Assembly: GCF_022427965.1 (NCBI RefSeq)
Contig: NZ_JAKTTI010000019.1
Span: 1-64,000 of the forward strand
Direction of reading: 5' to 3'
Length of the DNA: 64,000 nucleotides
Origin: Fredinandcohnia quinoae
GTDB lineage: Bacteria; Bacillota; Bacilli; Bacillales; Bacillaceae_L
The translations under genes were made by a program, and so were the position numbers. Below are positions 1 through 9,061 of the stretch, piece after piece. Each line of letters opens with the position of its first letter. Position 1 is the first letter of the stretch. A model generated the notes under the pieces. The model worked only from the letters and a program-made list of their open reading frames with translations, was not told the origin of the DNA and did not search any database.

Positions 1-193
1 TTTTTGCATAATATGCCTTTAAGCGAAAAAATAAAAGGATGCCTACTAATAGTATACCTGTCTCTAATCCAAGTTTGTCGTTCTTCGCTAAATTATAAAA
101 AGTCAGGAAAAGCAGTGAAACTATAAAATACAAGCATGTAAATCTTGATGCCTTTTCGATATAAGAAATCTCCTTCTCATCAGCCATTTTCAT
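1..193 (-). CDS. partial small membrane protein, unknown
   Basis: An open frame read leftwards from an ATG at 193 runs off the window edge after 64 codons. A GGGAG ribosome site lies 8 bases ahead of the ATG. The visible N-terminus is charged, followed by two hydrophobic stretches at about residues 19-34 and 45-56 with a short polar loop between them. It therefore looks like a small integral membrane protein with at least two helices. I do not recognise the family. It is divergent from the threonine-degradation pair that begins at 470. The C-terminal part lies outside the window. Confidence 0.6.
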   Translation of the reverse strand, partial: MKMADEKEISYIEKASRFTCLYFIVSLLFLTFYNLAKNDKLGLETGILLVGILLFFRLKAYYAK

Positions 194-266
194 TTTCTTT
201 TCTCCCACCAGAAAATATTTCCTTTATTATAACAATATTTTGAATAATTTAGAATAATAACTCAAT

Positions 267-278
267 ATTCACGTGAAT
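267..278. promoter_or_regulatory. palindrome, possible operator
   Basis: ATTCACGTGAAT is a perfect 12-bp palindrome in the AT-rich space between the divergent genes starting at 193 and 470. It is placed like an operator for one or both genes. No known regulator site was recognised, and the remainder of 194-469 shows only AT-rich promoter-like sequence. Confidence 0.3.
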
Positions 279-469
279 TACACATTATAGCTTTGCAAAC
301 AATATAATAGTATGATAAGAAAAAAGTGTACACCTCATATAAACAAATGATATAATTTGTGATATAGTGATAATATTAAATGTTGATATATAAAGGTTTA
401 TTAAGTTATTTTGTGTATTTCTAGGGTGGACATTTGTGTAATTTAAACAAACAAAAGGGGGATGTCGTT

Positions 470-1660
470 ATGTCAAAAGTATTAGATTCTTTTTTACATG
501 AAAATCTTGAAGATCTGAAGTCGAAAGGGCTCTTTAATGTAATTGATCCATTAGAAAGTGCGAATGGTCCAATTATTAAAATTAATGGGAAGGAACTCAT
601 TAACCTTTCCTCTAATAACTATTTAGGCTTGGCAACAGATGAGCGCCTTAAAGAGGTCGCAAAAGAAGCGATTCATACGTATGGTGTAGGAGCAGGTGCA
701 GTTCGTACGATTAATGGTACACTTGATCTTCATGTCAAATTAGAAGAAAAGCTAGCTGAATTTAAACATACAGAAGCAGCAATTGCTTACCAATCTGGTT
801 TTAACTGTAATATGGCAGCCATTTCAGCTGTTATGGATAAAAATGATGCGATTCTTTCAGATGAGCTTAACCATGCCTCAATTATTGACGGCTGTCGTCT
901 ATCAAAGGCAAAAATTATCCGTGTGAATCACTCTGATATGGATGATTTACGTGCAAAAGCAAAAGATGCGAAGGAATCTGGTTTATATAATAAAATCATG
1001 GTCATTACAGATGGTGTCTTTTCAATGGATGGAGATGTAGCCAACCTACCCGAAATTGTGAAAATTGCAGAGGAATTTGATCTAATTACATATGTCGATG
1101 ATGCACACGGTTCTGGTGTATTAGGCAAAGGTGCTGGTACGGTTAAGCATTTTGGCTTATCCGATAAAATCGACTTCCAGATTGGAACACTTTCAAAAGC
1201 AATTGGTGTTGTTGGTGGGTATGTAGCGGGTAAAAAGGAATTGATTGAATGGTTAAAGGTTCGCAGTAGACCATTTTTATTCTCAACTGCATTACCACCA
1301 GCAGATGTAGCTGCAGCAACAAAAGCAATTGATATTTTAATGGAAAGCACAGAGCTTCATGATAAGCTTTGGGACAATGCAAATTACTTCAAACAACAAT
1401 TAAAAGAACGTGGTTTTGATATTGGACATAGTGAAACACCAATAACACCAGTTATCATCGGTGATGAGCTGAAGACTCAAGAATTCAGTAAGAAGCTAAT
1501 TGATGAAGGCGTATATGCGAAGTCAATTGTATTTCCTACTGTCCCACAAGGAACAGGACGTGTTCGAAATATGCCATCTGCCGCGCATACAAAAGAAATG
1601 CTCGATCAAGCAGTTGCGATATATGTAAAAGTCGCCAAGGATATGGGAATTATTAAATAA
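470..1660 (+). CDS. kbl: glycine C-acetyltransferase (2-amino-3-ketobutyrate CoA ligase)
   Basis: PLP-dependent enzyme of the alpha-oxoamine synthase family. It converts 2-amino-3-oxobutyrate and CoA to glycine and acetyl-CoA, the second step of threonine breakdown. Visible family marks are [10 protein letters not shown] near the N-terminus, the cofactor region [11 protein letters not shown], and the Schiff-base lysine in [12 protein letters not shown]. From the ATG at 470 the product has 396 residues, the usual length for Kbl. An upstream in-frame ATG at 434 would add 12 residues, but AGGGGG sits just ahead of 470. The dehydrogenase that makes the substrate follows 30 bases downstream, so the two form an operon. 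Confidence 0.93.
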   Translation: MSKVLDSFLHENLEDLKSKGLFNVIDPLESANGPIIKINGKELINLSSNNYLGLATDERLKEVAKEAIHTYGVGAGAVRTINGTLDLHVKLEEKLAEFKHTEAAIAYQSGFNCNMAAISAVMDKNDAILSDELNHASIIDGCRLSKAKIIRVNHSDMDDLRAKAKDAKESGLYNKIMVITDGVFSMDGDVANLPEIVKIAEEFDLITYVDDAHGSGVLGKGAGTVKHFGLSDKIDFQIGTLSKAIGVVGGYVAGKKELIEWLKVRSRPFLFSTALPPADVAAATKAIDILMESTELHDKLWDNANYFKQQLKERGFDIGHSETPITPVIIGDELKTQEFSKKLIDEGVYAKSIVFPTVPQGTGRVRNMPSAAHTKEMLDQAVAIYVKVAKDMGIIK

Positions 1661-1690
1661 CAATCTCATACCTTTTTGGAGGAATCTAGA

Positions 1691-2647
1691 ATGAAGAAAA
1701 TTGTGGTAACAGGGGCTCTTGGCCAAATTGGATCAGAGCTCATTACAAGAATGCGAGAAGTATATGGGGCAGATCATGTTATTGCGACAGATATTCGCAA
1801 TAATGGTAGTGAGGTTGTTAACAATGGCCCATTTGAAATTTTAGATGTAACTGATGGAAAAGCGATGCATGATATTGTGAAAAAATATGATGCGGATACG
1901 CTTATTCACTTAGCAGCACTTTTATCAGCGACAGCTGAAGCAAAGCCGCTACTAGCATGGAATTTAAATATGGGTGGGCTTGTGAATGCGCTTGAGGTTG
2001 CAAGGGAGTTACGATGTCAGTTTTTCACACCAAGTTCGATTGGTGCTTTTGGTCCTTCAACACCGAAGGATCAAACACCTCAAGACACAATTCAACGTCC
2101 AACAACAATGTATGGTGTAAATAAAGTATCAGGTGAACTTCTGTGTGATTACTACAATCATAAATTTGGGCTGGACACAAGGGGACTTCGTTTTCCTGGC
2201 CTTATCTCATATGTTGCTCTTCCAGGTGGAGGCACAACAGACTATGCTGTGGAAATCTACTATGAAGCAATTAAAAATGGTCGCTATGCGTCATATATTG
2301 CTGAGGGAACGTATATGGATATGATGTATATGCCCGATGCTCTTAATGCAATCATTCAATTAATGGAAGCAGATGAGTCGAAGCTTAAGCACAGAAATGC
2401 ATTCAATGTAACAGCTATGAGCTTTGCACCAGAAGAAATTGCTGCAGAAATTAAAAAGCACATCCCGAGCTTTACGATGGAATACAATGTGGATCCAAGC
2501 CGCCAAGCAATTGCTGATAGCTGGCCAAATTCAATTGATGCTACCGCAGCTAAGGAAGAATGGGGCTTTAAAGCTAAGTATGACTTGTCCTCAATGACAA
2601 AGGATATGCTTGAAAAATTAATGTTGAAATTAGTAAAGAACTCCTGA
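1691..2647 (+). CDS. L-threonine 3-dehydrogenase, NAD-dependent epimerase (SDR) type
   Basis: Extended short-chain dehydrogenase that probably oxidises L-threonine to 2-amino-3-oxobutyrate, feeding the Kbl enzyme upstream. The NAD-binding GxxGxxG motif is GALGQIG at residues 8-14. The catalytic YxxxK is Y141-x-x-x-K145 (YGVNK), with a serine pair at 115-116. The length, 318 residues, fits the epimerase-like threonine dehydrogenases rather than the zinc-dependent Tdh family. The start at 1691 is chosen because GGAGG ends 8 bases before it; the in-frame ATG at 1676 has no ribosome site. The pairing with kbl is the main evidence for threonine as substrate, since the fold alone would allow a nucleotide-sugar epimerase. 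Confidence 0.85.
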   Translation: MKKIVVTGALGQIGSELITRMREVYGADHVIATDIRNNGSEVVNNGPFEILDVTDGKAMHDIVKKYDADTLIHLAALLSATAEAKPLLAWNLNMGGLVNALEVARELRCQFFTPSSIGAFGPSTPKDQTPQDTIQRPTTMYGVNKVSGELLCDYYNHKFGLDTRGLRFPGLISYVALPGGGTTDYAVEIYYEAIKNGRYASYIAEGTYMDMMYMPDALNAIIQLMEADESKLKHRNAFNVTAMSFAPEEIAAEIKKHIPSFTMEYNVDPSRQAIADSWPNSIDATAAKEEWGFKAKYDLSSMTKDMLEKLMLKLVKNS

Positions 2648-2665
2648 TTATTCGGGAGTTTTTTT
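2639..2665 (+). terminator. terminator of the threonine operon
   Basis: AACTCC and GGAGTT form a short stem that overlaps the stop codon of the dehydrogenase gene, followed by seven T. This is a typical intrinsic terminator for kbl and its partner. Confidence 0.8.
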
Positions 2666-2771
2666 GTTTGAAAAAAGCATGAACGTACTATATTTAAGCT
2701 GTTTGGAAATCGTATATTTATGACTTTTTGCCACATATTAAGAAAGAATAAATGCAAATAAAACTTTTTTG

Positions 2772-2800
2772 TTGTAATTGTATTTTTTCCGTGATATTAT
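2772..2800 (+). promoter_or_regulatory. sigma-A-like promoter of first sugar importer
   Basis: TTGTAA, a 17-base spacer and TATTAT match the sigma-A consensus at 4/6 and 5/6. The predicted start point falls just ahead of the operator at 2816, where a bound repressor would block initiation or early elongation. Confidence 0.45.
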
Positions 2801-2815
2801 TGTGGTGTTAGTTAA

Positions 2816-2834
2816 TGAAATCGTTTGCGCAAAA
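2816..2834. promoter_or_regulatory. LacI/CcpA-type operator
   Basis: TGAAATCGTTTGCGCA contains the palindrome TTTGCGCAAA (2824-2833) and resembles cre or MalR-type sites. A 12-base part of it, GAAATCGTTTGC, recurs exactly but inverted at 2976-2987, nearer the gene. The same CGTTTGCGCAAA core occurs at 12704 ahead of the maltodextrin operon. Confidence 0.6.
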
Positions 2835-2905
2835 TAAAGTATAACTTTATTTTGATGAAAAATAGATGATGATAGCTGTTGTTATCTATATATATACGCA
2901 TAATT

Positions 2906-2919
2906 TGAAAGCGTTTAAT
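2906..2919. promoter_or_regulatory. cre-like site
   Basis: TGAAAGCGTTTAAT matches the catabolite-responsive consensus TGWAANCGNTNWCA at all but the last two positions. It lies between the operators at 2816 and 2976, so the leader of this operon carries three candidate LacI-family sites. Confidence 0.5.
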
Positions 2920-2975
2920 GTTAAAGTGGAAATTCCCAAAACTTGATTAAAGTCGACGGAAAAGTTCAATTTAAT

Positions 2976-2987
2976 GCAAACGATTTC
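2976..2987. promoter_or_regulatory. second operator, inverted copy
   Basis: GCAAACGATTTC is the exact reverse complement of 2817-2828. Two identical sites in opposite orientation about 160 bp apart would allow looping by a tetrameric or paired LacI-type repressor. The regulator gene at 6295 is the likely partner. Confidence 0.5.
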
Positions 2988-3039
2988 CGGTGTTGCGCAT
3001 CGATTTCATTTATTAAAAACTAAAATGGGGGTTTTAAGC

Positions 3040-4350
3040 ATGAAGGCAAAGAAATTCTTACCAGCCGTAATGGCACTGCTATTTATGTTTAGTGTTGTAC
3101 TAGCAGGTTGCGGAAACAAAGATGAAGATGCTAAAGATAAAGGTGGATCATCTTCAAAAGATAATGTAACTGTGGATATTTTCCAATTCAAAGTAGAATT
3201 CAAAGATCAATTTGAGGAAGTTGCAAAGCAATATGAAGAATTAAACAAAGGTGTAAAAATTAATATCACAACTGTAGGTGGCGGAGAAGATTATGGTGCT
3301 GCCCTACGTTCAAAATTTGCTTCAGGTAATGAACCAACAATCTACAACGTTGGTGGTCCACAAGATGTTAAAGACTGGGATGGCAAATTAGCTAACCTTT
3401 CTGACACAAAAGCAGCAGGTCTTGCACTTGAAGGAACTCTTGAAGGCGTTTCAAAAGATGGTGAAGTTCTAGGTCTTCCATACAACCAAGAAGGTTATGG
3501 ACTTATCTACAATACAGCAGTATTTGAAAAAGCAGGAATCAATCCAGCTGATATTACAACTTTCGCAGCTCTAGAAGAAGCTGTTAAAACATTAGATAGC
3601 AAAAAGAAAGATTTAGGTCTTGATGCAGTATTTGCACTACCAGGTAAAGAAGCATGGGTAACAGGATTACACTTATCAAATACTTTCATTTCACCTGAAT
3701 TCGAAGGTAAAGTACTTGATACTTTCGAAGCAAAAACTGTTGATTTCAAATATGCAGATGCATTCAAAAAAGTATTAGACTTACAAAATGATTACTCTGT
3801 ACAACCAACTGTAAGCCTTGATTATTCAATGCAAGTTGAAGAGCTTTTCTCAACTGGTAAAGTTGCGATGATTCAACAAGGTAACTGGGTATACGGTTCA
3901 ATCGCGGGAATTGATGAAGAATTAGCTAATAACAACATTAGTATCTTACCTCTTCCGGTTGTAGGATACAAAGAAGATTCAATTCCAGTAGGTGTTCCAA
4001 TGTACTGGGCTGTAAATAAAAACAAAGATGAAAAAGAAATTGCTGAAGCAAAAAAATTCCTTGATTGGTTATATACTTCTGATGAAGGTAAAGAAACTGT
4101 ATTAAATGATTTCAAATTTATCCCTGCATATGATGGCTTTGATGCAAGTAAAATTTCTGATCCACTAGGAAAAGCAGTTTATGACTATGCTTCAGAAGGA
4201 AAAACAATTCCTTGGGTATTCATGGGCTATCCAACTTCATGGGGCGAACAACAACTTGGTGTTAATATCCAAAAATACATTAGTGACAACATGAGCTGGG
4301 AAGATTTAGTTAAAGAATCTAAAGCAGCTTGGGAAGATGCAAGAAAATAA
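3040..4350 (+). CDS. sugar ABC transporter substrate-binding lipoprotein (alpha-glucoside type)
   Basis: Extracytoplasmic solute-binding protein of the MalE-like family 1, 436 residues from the ATG at 3040. A signal peptide ends in the lipobox LAGC at about residues 20-23, so the protein is anchored by a lipid-modified cysteine on the outer face of the membrane. The start is set by a GGGGG run ahead of 3040; the open frame extends back to 2974, but that part overlaps the inverted operator. Two permease genes follow directly. The next genes are a LacI regulator and two exo-glucosidases, which suggests that the ligand is a short alpha-glucoside such as maltose, isomaltose or another alpha-1,6-linked sugar. 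The exact ligand cannot be read from the sequence. Confidence 0.85.
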   Translation: MKAKKFLPAVMALLFMFSVVLAGCGNKDEDAKDKGGSSSKDNVTVDIFQFKVEFKDQFEEVAKQYEELNKGVKINITTVGGGEDYGAALRSKFASGNEPTIYNVGGPQDVKDWDGKLANLSDTKAAGLALEGTLEGVSKDGEVLGLPYNQEGYGLIYNTAVFEKAGINPADITTFAALEEAVKTLDSKKKDLGLDAVFALPGKEAWVTGLHLSNTFISPEFEGKVLDTFEAKTVDFKYADAFKKVLDLQNDYSVQPTVSLDYSMQVEELFSTGKVAMIQQGNWVYGSIAGIDEELANNNISILPLPVVGYKEDSIPVGVPMYWAVNKNKDEKEIAEAKKFLDWLYTSDEGKETVLNDFKFIPAYDGFDASKISDPLGKAVYDYASEGKTIPWVFMGYPTSWGEQQLGVNIQKYISDNMSWEDLVKESKAAWEDARK

Positions 4351-4364
4351 TAGAAACAAGAGAC

Positions 4365-4410
4365 AAGGAAAACAAGGCGGCGGCAAGTGTTGCTTTGTTT
4401 TCTCTCTTTA
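4365..4410 (+). terminator. intercistronic stem-loop after binding-protein gene
   Basis: GAAAACAA (4368-4375) pairs with TTGTTTTC (4395-4402), followed by a T-rich run. Such structures between binding-protein and permease genes usually lower readthrough or stabilise the upstream mRNA, so that binding protein is made in excess. A similar element follows the second binding-protein gene at 14193. Confidence 0.55.
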
Positions 4411-4458
4411 TAAGTAGAATGTAGTTGATTGCTACTTCAATTATTGGAGGAATATAAA

Positions 4459-5319
4459 ATGCAAAAACGTAACCTTTGGTATTGGTTATTTTTAGCTCCA
4501 ACCCTGTTTGCGCTTGCGGTTGTAGTTGTACTGCCATTACTATTCGGGGTCTATTATTCGTTTACAGATTGGAATGGAATTCAAATCACTGAATTCATCG
4601 GCTTTGACCATTATAAAAGATTATTTCAAGATGAAAATTTCATAAATTCTTTATGGTTTACAATTAAATTTTCAGTTGTATCGATTTTCTTAATTAACCT
4701 TTTTGGTCTCTCATTAGCATTACTCGTCACTCAAAAACTAAAATCTAATAAAATTCTACGAACCATCTTCTTCATGCCTAACTTAATTGGCGGACTTATC
4801 CTAGGATTCATTTGGCAATTTATTTTTATGAAGGTATTTGCGAGCATAGGAGATTTAACTGGGATTGAAGGACTAAAAGGCTGGTTATCAACAGAAACAA
4901 CAGGCTTTTGGGCGTTGGCAATTCTCATGAGCTGGCAAATGGCTGGGTATATTATGGTCATTTATATTTCTTATTTAGAGGGTGTGCCTCAGGAATTATT
5001 AGAAGCAGCAGAAATTGATGGTGCAAATAGTTTTCAACGTTTCTTTCACGTTACATTTCCACTTGTTGCACCAGCATTCACGGTTAGCTTGTTCTTAACC
5101 TTATCGAATTCATTTAAACTTTACGATCAAAACCTATCATTAACAGGTGGTGGTCCGTTCAGATCAACAGAAATGGTTGCAATGGAAATCTTTGATTCAG
5201 CCTTTTCAAGAAACGAATGGGCTTACGGCCAAGCGCAGGCAATTATTTTCTTCATATTTGTCGCGGCGATTTCATTAACACAAGTGTATGTGAACAAGAA
5301 AAGGGAGGTTGAAATGTAA
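4459..5319 (+). CDS. sugar ABC transporter permease (MalF/MsmF type)
   Basis: Integral membrane subunit of the importer, 286 residues, with an N-terminal helix near residues 9-31 and about five more. The cytoplasmic EAA loop that docks the ATPase reads EAAEIDGANSFQRFFHVTFP. The start at 4459 follows GGAGG by 8 bases. The stop codon overlaps the ATG of the next permease by one base (TAATG), so translation is coupled. No ATPase gene is nearby. In Bacillus relatives the MsmX ATPase serves several such importers, and I infer the same here. Confidence 0.9.
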   Translation: MQKRNLWYWLFLAPTLFALAVVVVLPLLFGVYYSFTDWNGIQITEFIGFDHYKRLFQDENFINSLWFTIKFSVVSIFLINLFGLSLALLVTQKLKSNKILRTIFFMPNLIGGLILGFIWQFIFMKVFASIGDLTGIEGLKGWLSTETTGFWALAILMSWQMAGYIMVIYISYLEGVPQELLEAAEIDGANSFQRFFHVTFPLVAPAFTVSLFLTLSNSFKLYDQNLSLTGGGPFRSTEMVAMEIFDSAFSRNEWAYGQAQAIIFFIFVAAISLTQVYVNKKREVEM

Positions 5320-6140
5320 TGAAGAGCAAGAAAAGAAAATTATACGCATTAGAGATATTCGGCATACTCTTAGCTCTTTTATGGCTATCTCCCTTTTATT
5401 TAATGCTAGTTAACTCATTTAAAACAAAACGAGAAATTTTTACTGATACATTAAAGCTTCCTGATGTATTTACGTGGGATAACTATGTAACAGCATTTGA
5501 AGAGCTTGATTTCCTTAGAACCTTTTTCAACTCAGCTCTAATTACAATTTTAGGTGTAATTGTTATCATTATCTTTTCTTCGATGGCAGCATATGCCCTT
5601 TCAAGAAGAAAAGGTAAGGTAAGTGGATTAATCTTTATGCTCTTTGTAGCTGCAATGTTAATACCATTCCAATCAGTTATGATTCCGTTAGTATCAATCT
5701 TCGGGAAATTAGAGCTATTAAACCGCTTTGGAATTATATTTATGTATTTAGGATTTGGTAGTAGTTTATCCATCTTTTTATATCATGGATCACTTACAGC
5801 TATTCCAAAATCATTAGATGAAGCAGCAACAATTGATGGAGCAAATCGCTTCCAAATCTTTTGGCATATCATTTTCCCAATGCTAAAGCCAATTACTGTT
5901 ACAGTTGCCATTCTTAATATTATTTGGATATGGAATGATTATTTATTACCATCACTAGTAATTAACCAAGAGGGAATGCAAACTATTCCATTGAAAATGT
6001 TCTATTTCTTCGGTCAATATACGAAGCAATGGCATTTAGCTCTAGCTGGATTAACGATCGCAATTATCCCTGTAATTATTGTTTACTTCTTTTTACAAAA
6101 ACAAATTATCAAGGGAGTATCAGAAGGATCGGTTAAATAG
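5319..6140 (+). CDS. sugar ABC transporter permease (MalG/MsmG type)
   Basis: Second transmembrane subunit, 273 residues, about six helices. Its EAA loop is EAATIDGANRFQIFWHIIFP. It overlaps the preceding permease gene by one base and forms the channel with it. The C-terminus (KGVSEGSVK) is typical of this family. A dispersed hairpin repeat starts immediately after the stop codon, then the regulator gene follows. Confidence 0.9.
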   Translation: MKSKKRKLYALEIFGILLALLWLSPFYLMLVNSFKTKREIFTDTLKLPDVFTWDNYVTAFEELDFLRTFFNSALITILGVIVIIIFSSMAAYALSRRKGKVSGLIFMLFVAAMLIPFQSVMIPLVSIFGKLELLNRFGIIFMYLGFGSSLSIFLYHGSLTAIPKSLDEAATIDGANRFQIFWHIIFPMLKPITVTVAILNIIWIWNDYLLPSLVINQEGMQTIPLKMFYFFGQYTKQWHLALAGLTIAIIPVIIVYFFLQKQIIKGVSEGSVK

Positions 6141-6262
6141 AAAAGCGCAAGCGCCTTGTCCAGGCCCGACAAGCAAATGTTCTGATGCAAAAAAGTCGTT
6201 CTTTGACTTTTCTTGCATCAGGTTATTTGACCTCGAGGGCCTAGGCGCTGGAGCTGGACATA
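6141..6262 (+). repeat. dispersed hairpin repeat, copy 1
   Basis: This intergenic block recurs in reverse orientation at 46363-46577. It contains a long hairpin: CTGATGCAA (6182-6190) pairs with TTGCATCAG (6213-6221), with an inner stem AAAAGTC/GACTTTT. Shared flanks include the complement of CCTCGAGGTCAAATAACC and of AACATTTGCTTGTCGG. AGCGCC and GGCGCT near the ends can also pair. Comparable repeats are, to my memory, scattered in other Bacillus genomes. Confidence 0.8.
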
Positions 6263-6294
6263 TATTGAAAGAACAGCTAGTTTGGGGGATCCAT

Positions 6295-7314
6295 ATGTCA
6301 ATCACAATTAAAGATGTAGCGAGAGTAGCAAATGTATCTCCTTCAACAGTTTCAAGAGTCATCTCCAATAATTCGCGAATTAGCGAGGAAACGAAGAAAC
6401 GTGTAAAAAAGGCAATGAAACAGCTTGGTTATCACCCAAATTTCCAGGCTCGTAGCCTTGTCGTTAAGAGTACGGAGACGGTTGGAATTGTGATGCCTTT
6501 TTCTGCATCAACCGTACTACAAGATCCATTCTTTCCTGAGGTTATTAGAGGTATTAGCGTAAAAGCTAAGGAAAATCGATATGGCATGTACCTCTCGACA
6601 GGTGGTTCGGAGGATGAAATTTTTGAAGAAGTTACAAGAGTAGTGCAAGGAAGACGGGTAGACGGACTCATCCTTCTATACTCCCGAACAGATGATAAAG
6701 TGATGAAATACTTACTTGATGTTGGATTTCCTTTTACAGTTATCGGACGCCCCTATGTTGGGGCAGAACGAATTACATTTGTTGATAATGACAATATTTA
6801 TATTACTAAGCAGGTGACAGATTACCTTATTCAATTAGGGCATTCAAAAATTGCATTTGTAGGAATTGATATGGATTTTGTTTTATCAATAGACAGAATA
6901 GAAGGCTATAAACAGGCACTTCATGAAGCTGGTATTGAATTTCGAGAGGACTATATTATTCAAAAAAGCTATTTAAAAGGTGAGAAAAGTGCGATTACCG
7001 CATTCTTAACCTCTCCAGACGCACCGACAGCGCTTGTCGTTACAGATGATTTTCTTGCATTAGAGTTATTTAGTCATTTAGAAGCATTAAATATTAGAAT
7101 TCCAGAAGATATATCAATTATTAGTTTTAATAACTATTTTATGGCAGAGCATTCAAAGCCATTATTAACTTCAGTTGATATTGATATCTTTCAATTAGGC
7201 TATGAAGCGGCAAATTGTTTAATAGAGAAAATCAAAAATCCTGAGTCTTTACCAAAACGAATAACCATACCAGCTAAGATGATTGAACGTAAATCATGTT
7301 CAAGTTTTTTATAA
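6295..7314 (+). CDS. LacI-family transcriptional regulator of alpha-glucoside genes
   Basis: 339 residues from the ATG at 6295, which has GGGGG just ahead. The N-terminal helix-turn-helix (about residues 5-24, IKDVARVANVSPSTVSRV) and hinge precede a periplasmic-binding-protein-like effector domain. It is a clear paralogue of the regulator at 20419, with nearly the same recognition helix, and both probably bind the GTTTGCGCAAAC-like operators at 2816, 2976 and 12705. The effector is probably maltose or a related glucoside, by analogy with MalR. The frame is open back to 6079, but that stretch is the hairpin repeat and is not coding. Confidence 0.9.
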   Translation: MSITIKDVARVANVSPSTVSRVISNNSRISEETKKRVKKAMKQLGYHPNFQARSLVVKSTETVGIVMPFSASTVLQDPFFPEVIRGISVKAKENRYGMYLSTGGSEDEIFEEVTRVVQGRRVDGLILLYSRTDDKVMKYLLDVGFPFTVIGRPYVGAERITFVDNDNIYITKQVTDYLIQLGHSKIAFVGIDMDFVLSIDRIEGYKQALHEAGIEFREDYIIQKSYLKGEKSAITAFLTSPDAPTALVVTDDFLALELFSHLEALNIRIPEDISIISFNNYFMAEHSKPLLTSVDIDIFQLGYEAANCLIEKIKNPESLPKRITIPAKMIERKSCSSFL

Positions 7315-7332
7315 GAAACGAGGGCGAGGAAA

Positions 7333-9018
7333 ATGGCGAATAAAACGTGGTGGAAAGAAAGTGTAGTTTATCAAATTTACCCAAGAAGCTTCAATGATAC
7401 GAATGGCGATGGAATTGGTGATTTAAAGGGGATTACAGAGAAGCTTGATTACTTAAAAGACTTAGGTATAGATGTGATCTGGCTTTCTCCTGTCTATCAA
7501 TCCCCAAATGATGATAATGGCTATGATATTAGTGATTATCGCAAAATTATGACAGAGTTTGGAACGATGGAAGATTGGGATGAATTACTCGAACAAATGC
7601 ATACTCGTGAAATGAAGCTTATGATGGATCTCGTTGTCAATCATTCTTCAGACGAGCATGAATGGTTCCAACAATCGAGACAATCAAAGGATAATCCTTA
7701 TCGTGATTACTATATTTGGCGAGCTGGAAAAGAAGGCAAGGAACCGAATAATTGGGAGTCAATTTTCAGTGGATCTGCTTGGAAATATGATGAACAAACA
7801 AATGAATATTTTTTACATCTTTTTAGTAAAAAGCAGCCTGATTTGAATTGGGAAAATCCGAAGGTTCGCCAAGAAGTATACGATTTGATGAAATTCTGGT
7901 TGGATAAAGGAATTGACGGATTCCGCATGGATGTTATCAATTTAATCTCTAAAGTCCCGGGATTACCAGATGGTAAGACGCATGAAGGGAAGAAATATGC
8001 CTCAGGTGCGGACTTCTATATGAATGGCCCGCGAATTCATGAATTTTTGCAGGAAATGAACAAAGAAGTTCTTTCAAAATATGATGTGATGACCGTTGGT
8101 GAAATGCCAGGAGTGGATACAGAGCAGGCACAGCTTTACACAGGTGAAGATCGTCAAGAACTTAATATGGTATTCCAGTTTGAGCATATGGATTTAGATT
8201 CAGGTCCAAGTGGAAAATGGGAGCTGAAGCCCCTTACGTTGCAAGACTTGAAGTTTACTTTTACAAAGTGGCAAAAGGGTCTAGAAAACGATGGTTGGAA
8301 TAGCTTGTATTTAAATAATCATGATCAACCGAGAATGGTTTCAAGATTCGGTGATGATGGTGAATATTGGCTTGAGTCTGCAAAAATGTTAGCAACCTTT
8401 TTGCATATGCTACAAGGTACCCCATATATCTACCAGGGTGAAGAGATTGGGATGACTAATGTCCATTTTGATTCAATTGATGATTATCAAGATATTGAAA
8501 CGCTGAATATGTACCGTGAAAAGTTAGAGGAAGGCAATGATCCAAAGGATATTATGCGTTCCATTTATGTAAAAGGAAGAGATAATGCAAGAACTCCAAT
8601 GCAATGGGATGATAGTGAAAATGCGGGATTCACAGCCGGTACACCTTGGTTAAAGGTAAATCCTAATTACAATGAAATTAATGCAGACCGACAAGTTAAT
8701 GATGTGAACTCCATTTTCCATTATTATAAAAGGTTGATTCAACTGCGTAAAGAGAATGAAATCGTTGTGTATGGTACATATGATTTGCTTTTACCAGATC
8801 ATCCAACGATTTATGCATATACGAGAACACTTGGAGCAGAAAAGCTTTTGGTGATATTGAATTTTTCAAAAGAGGCGTCTAATTTTGAGCTTCCTAGCGA
8901 ATGTCATTATCAATCAAAAGAACTATTTATTAGCAACTATGAGGTTGACGAAGCAGAGTCAATTAATAGAATCGAGCTTAAGCCATATGAGGCTCGTGTT
9001 TATAAATTGAAGGTTTAA
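7333..9018 (+). CDS. malL: oligo-1,6-glucosidase (GH13, MalL-like)
   Basis: Cytoplasmic GH13 exo-glucosidase, 561 residues, the same length as B. subtilis MalL. Conserved regions are DLVVNHSS, GFRMDVIN with nucleophile D200, TVGEMPG with acid/base E257, and NNHDQPR with D331. A calcium-site motif NDTNGDGIGD is present at 21-30. Residue V201, next to the nucleophile, is the valine linked to activity on alpha-1,6 bonds in this subfamily, so isomaltose-type sugars are likely substrates. It follows the LacI gene by 18 bases and is probably cotranscribed with the importer. The paralogue at 9062 has alanine at this site. Confidence 0.9.
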   Translation: MANKTWWKESVVYQIYPRSFNDTNGDGIGDLKGITEKLDYLKDLGIDVIWLSPVYQSPNDDNGYDISDYRKIMTEFGTMEDWDELLEQMHTREMKLMMDLVVNHSSDEHEWFQQSRQSKDNPYRDYYIWRAGKEGKEPNNWESIFSGSAWKYDEQTNEYFLHLFSKKQPDLNWENPKVRQEVYDLMKFWLDKGIDGFRMDVINLISKVPGLPDGKTHEGKKYASGADFYMNGPRIHEFLQEMNKEVLSKYDVMTVGEMPGVDTEQAQLYTGEDRQELNMVFQFEHMDLDSGPSGKWELKPLTLQDLKFTFTKWQKGLENDGWNSLYLNNHDQPRMVSRFGDDGEYWLESAKMLATFLHMLQGTPYIYQGEEIGMTNVHFDSIDDYQDIETLNMYREKLEEGNDPKDIMRSIYVKGRDNARTPMQWDDSENAGFTAGTPWLKVNPNYNEINADRQVNDVNSIFHYYKRLIQLRKENEIVVYGTYDLLLPDHPTIYAYTRTLGAEKLLVILNFSKEASNFELPSECHYQSKELFISNYEVDEAESINRIELKPYEARVYKLKV

Positions 9019-9061
9019 GTATTTTAGAAAATAGAGCGATGTAGAAAAGTGAGGAAATATA

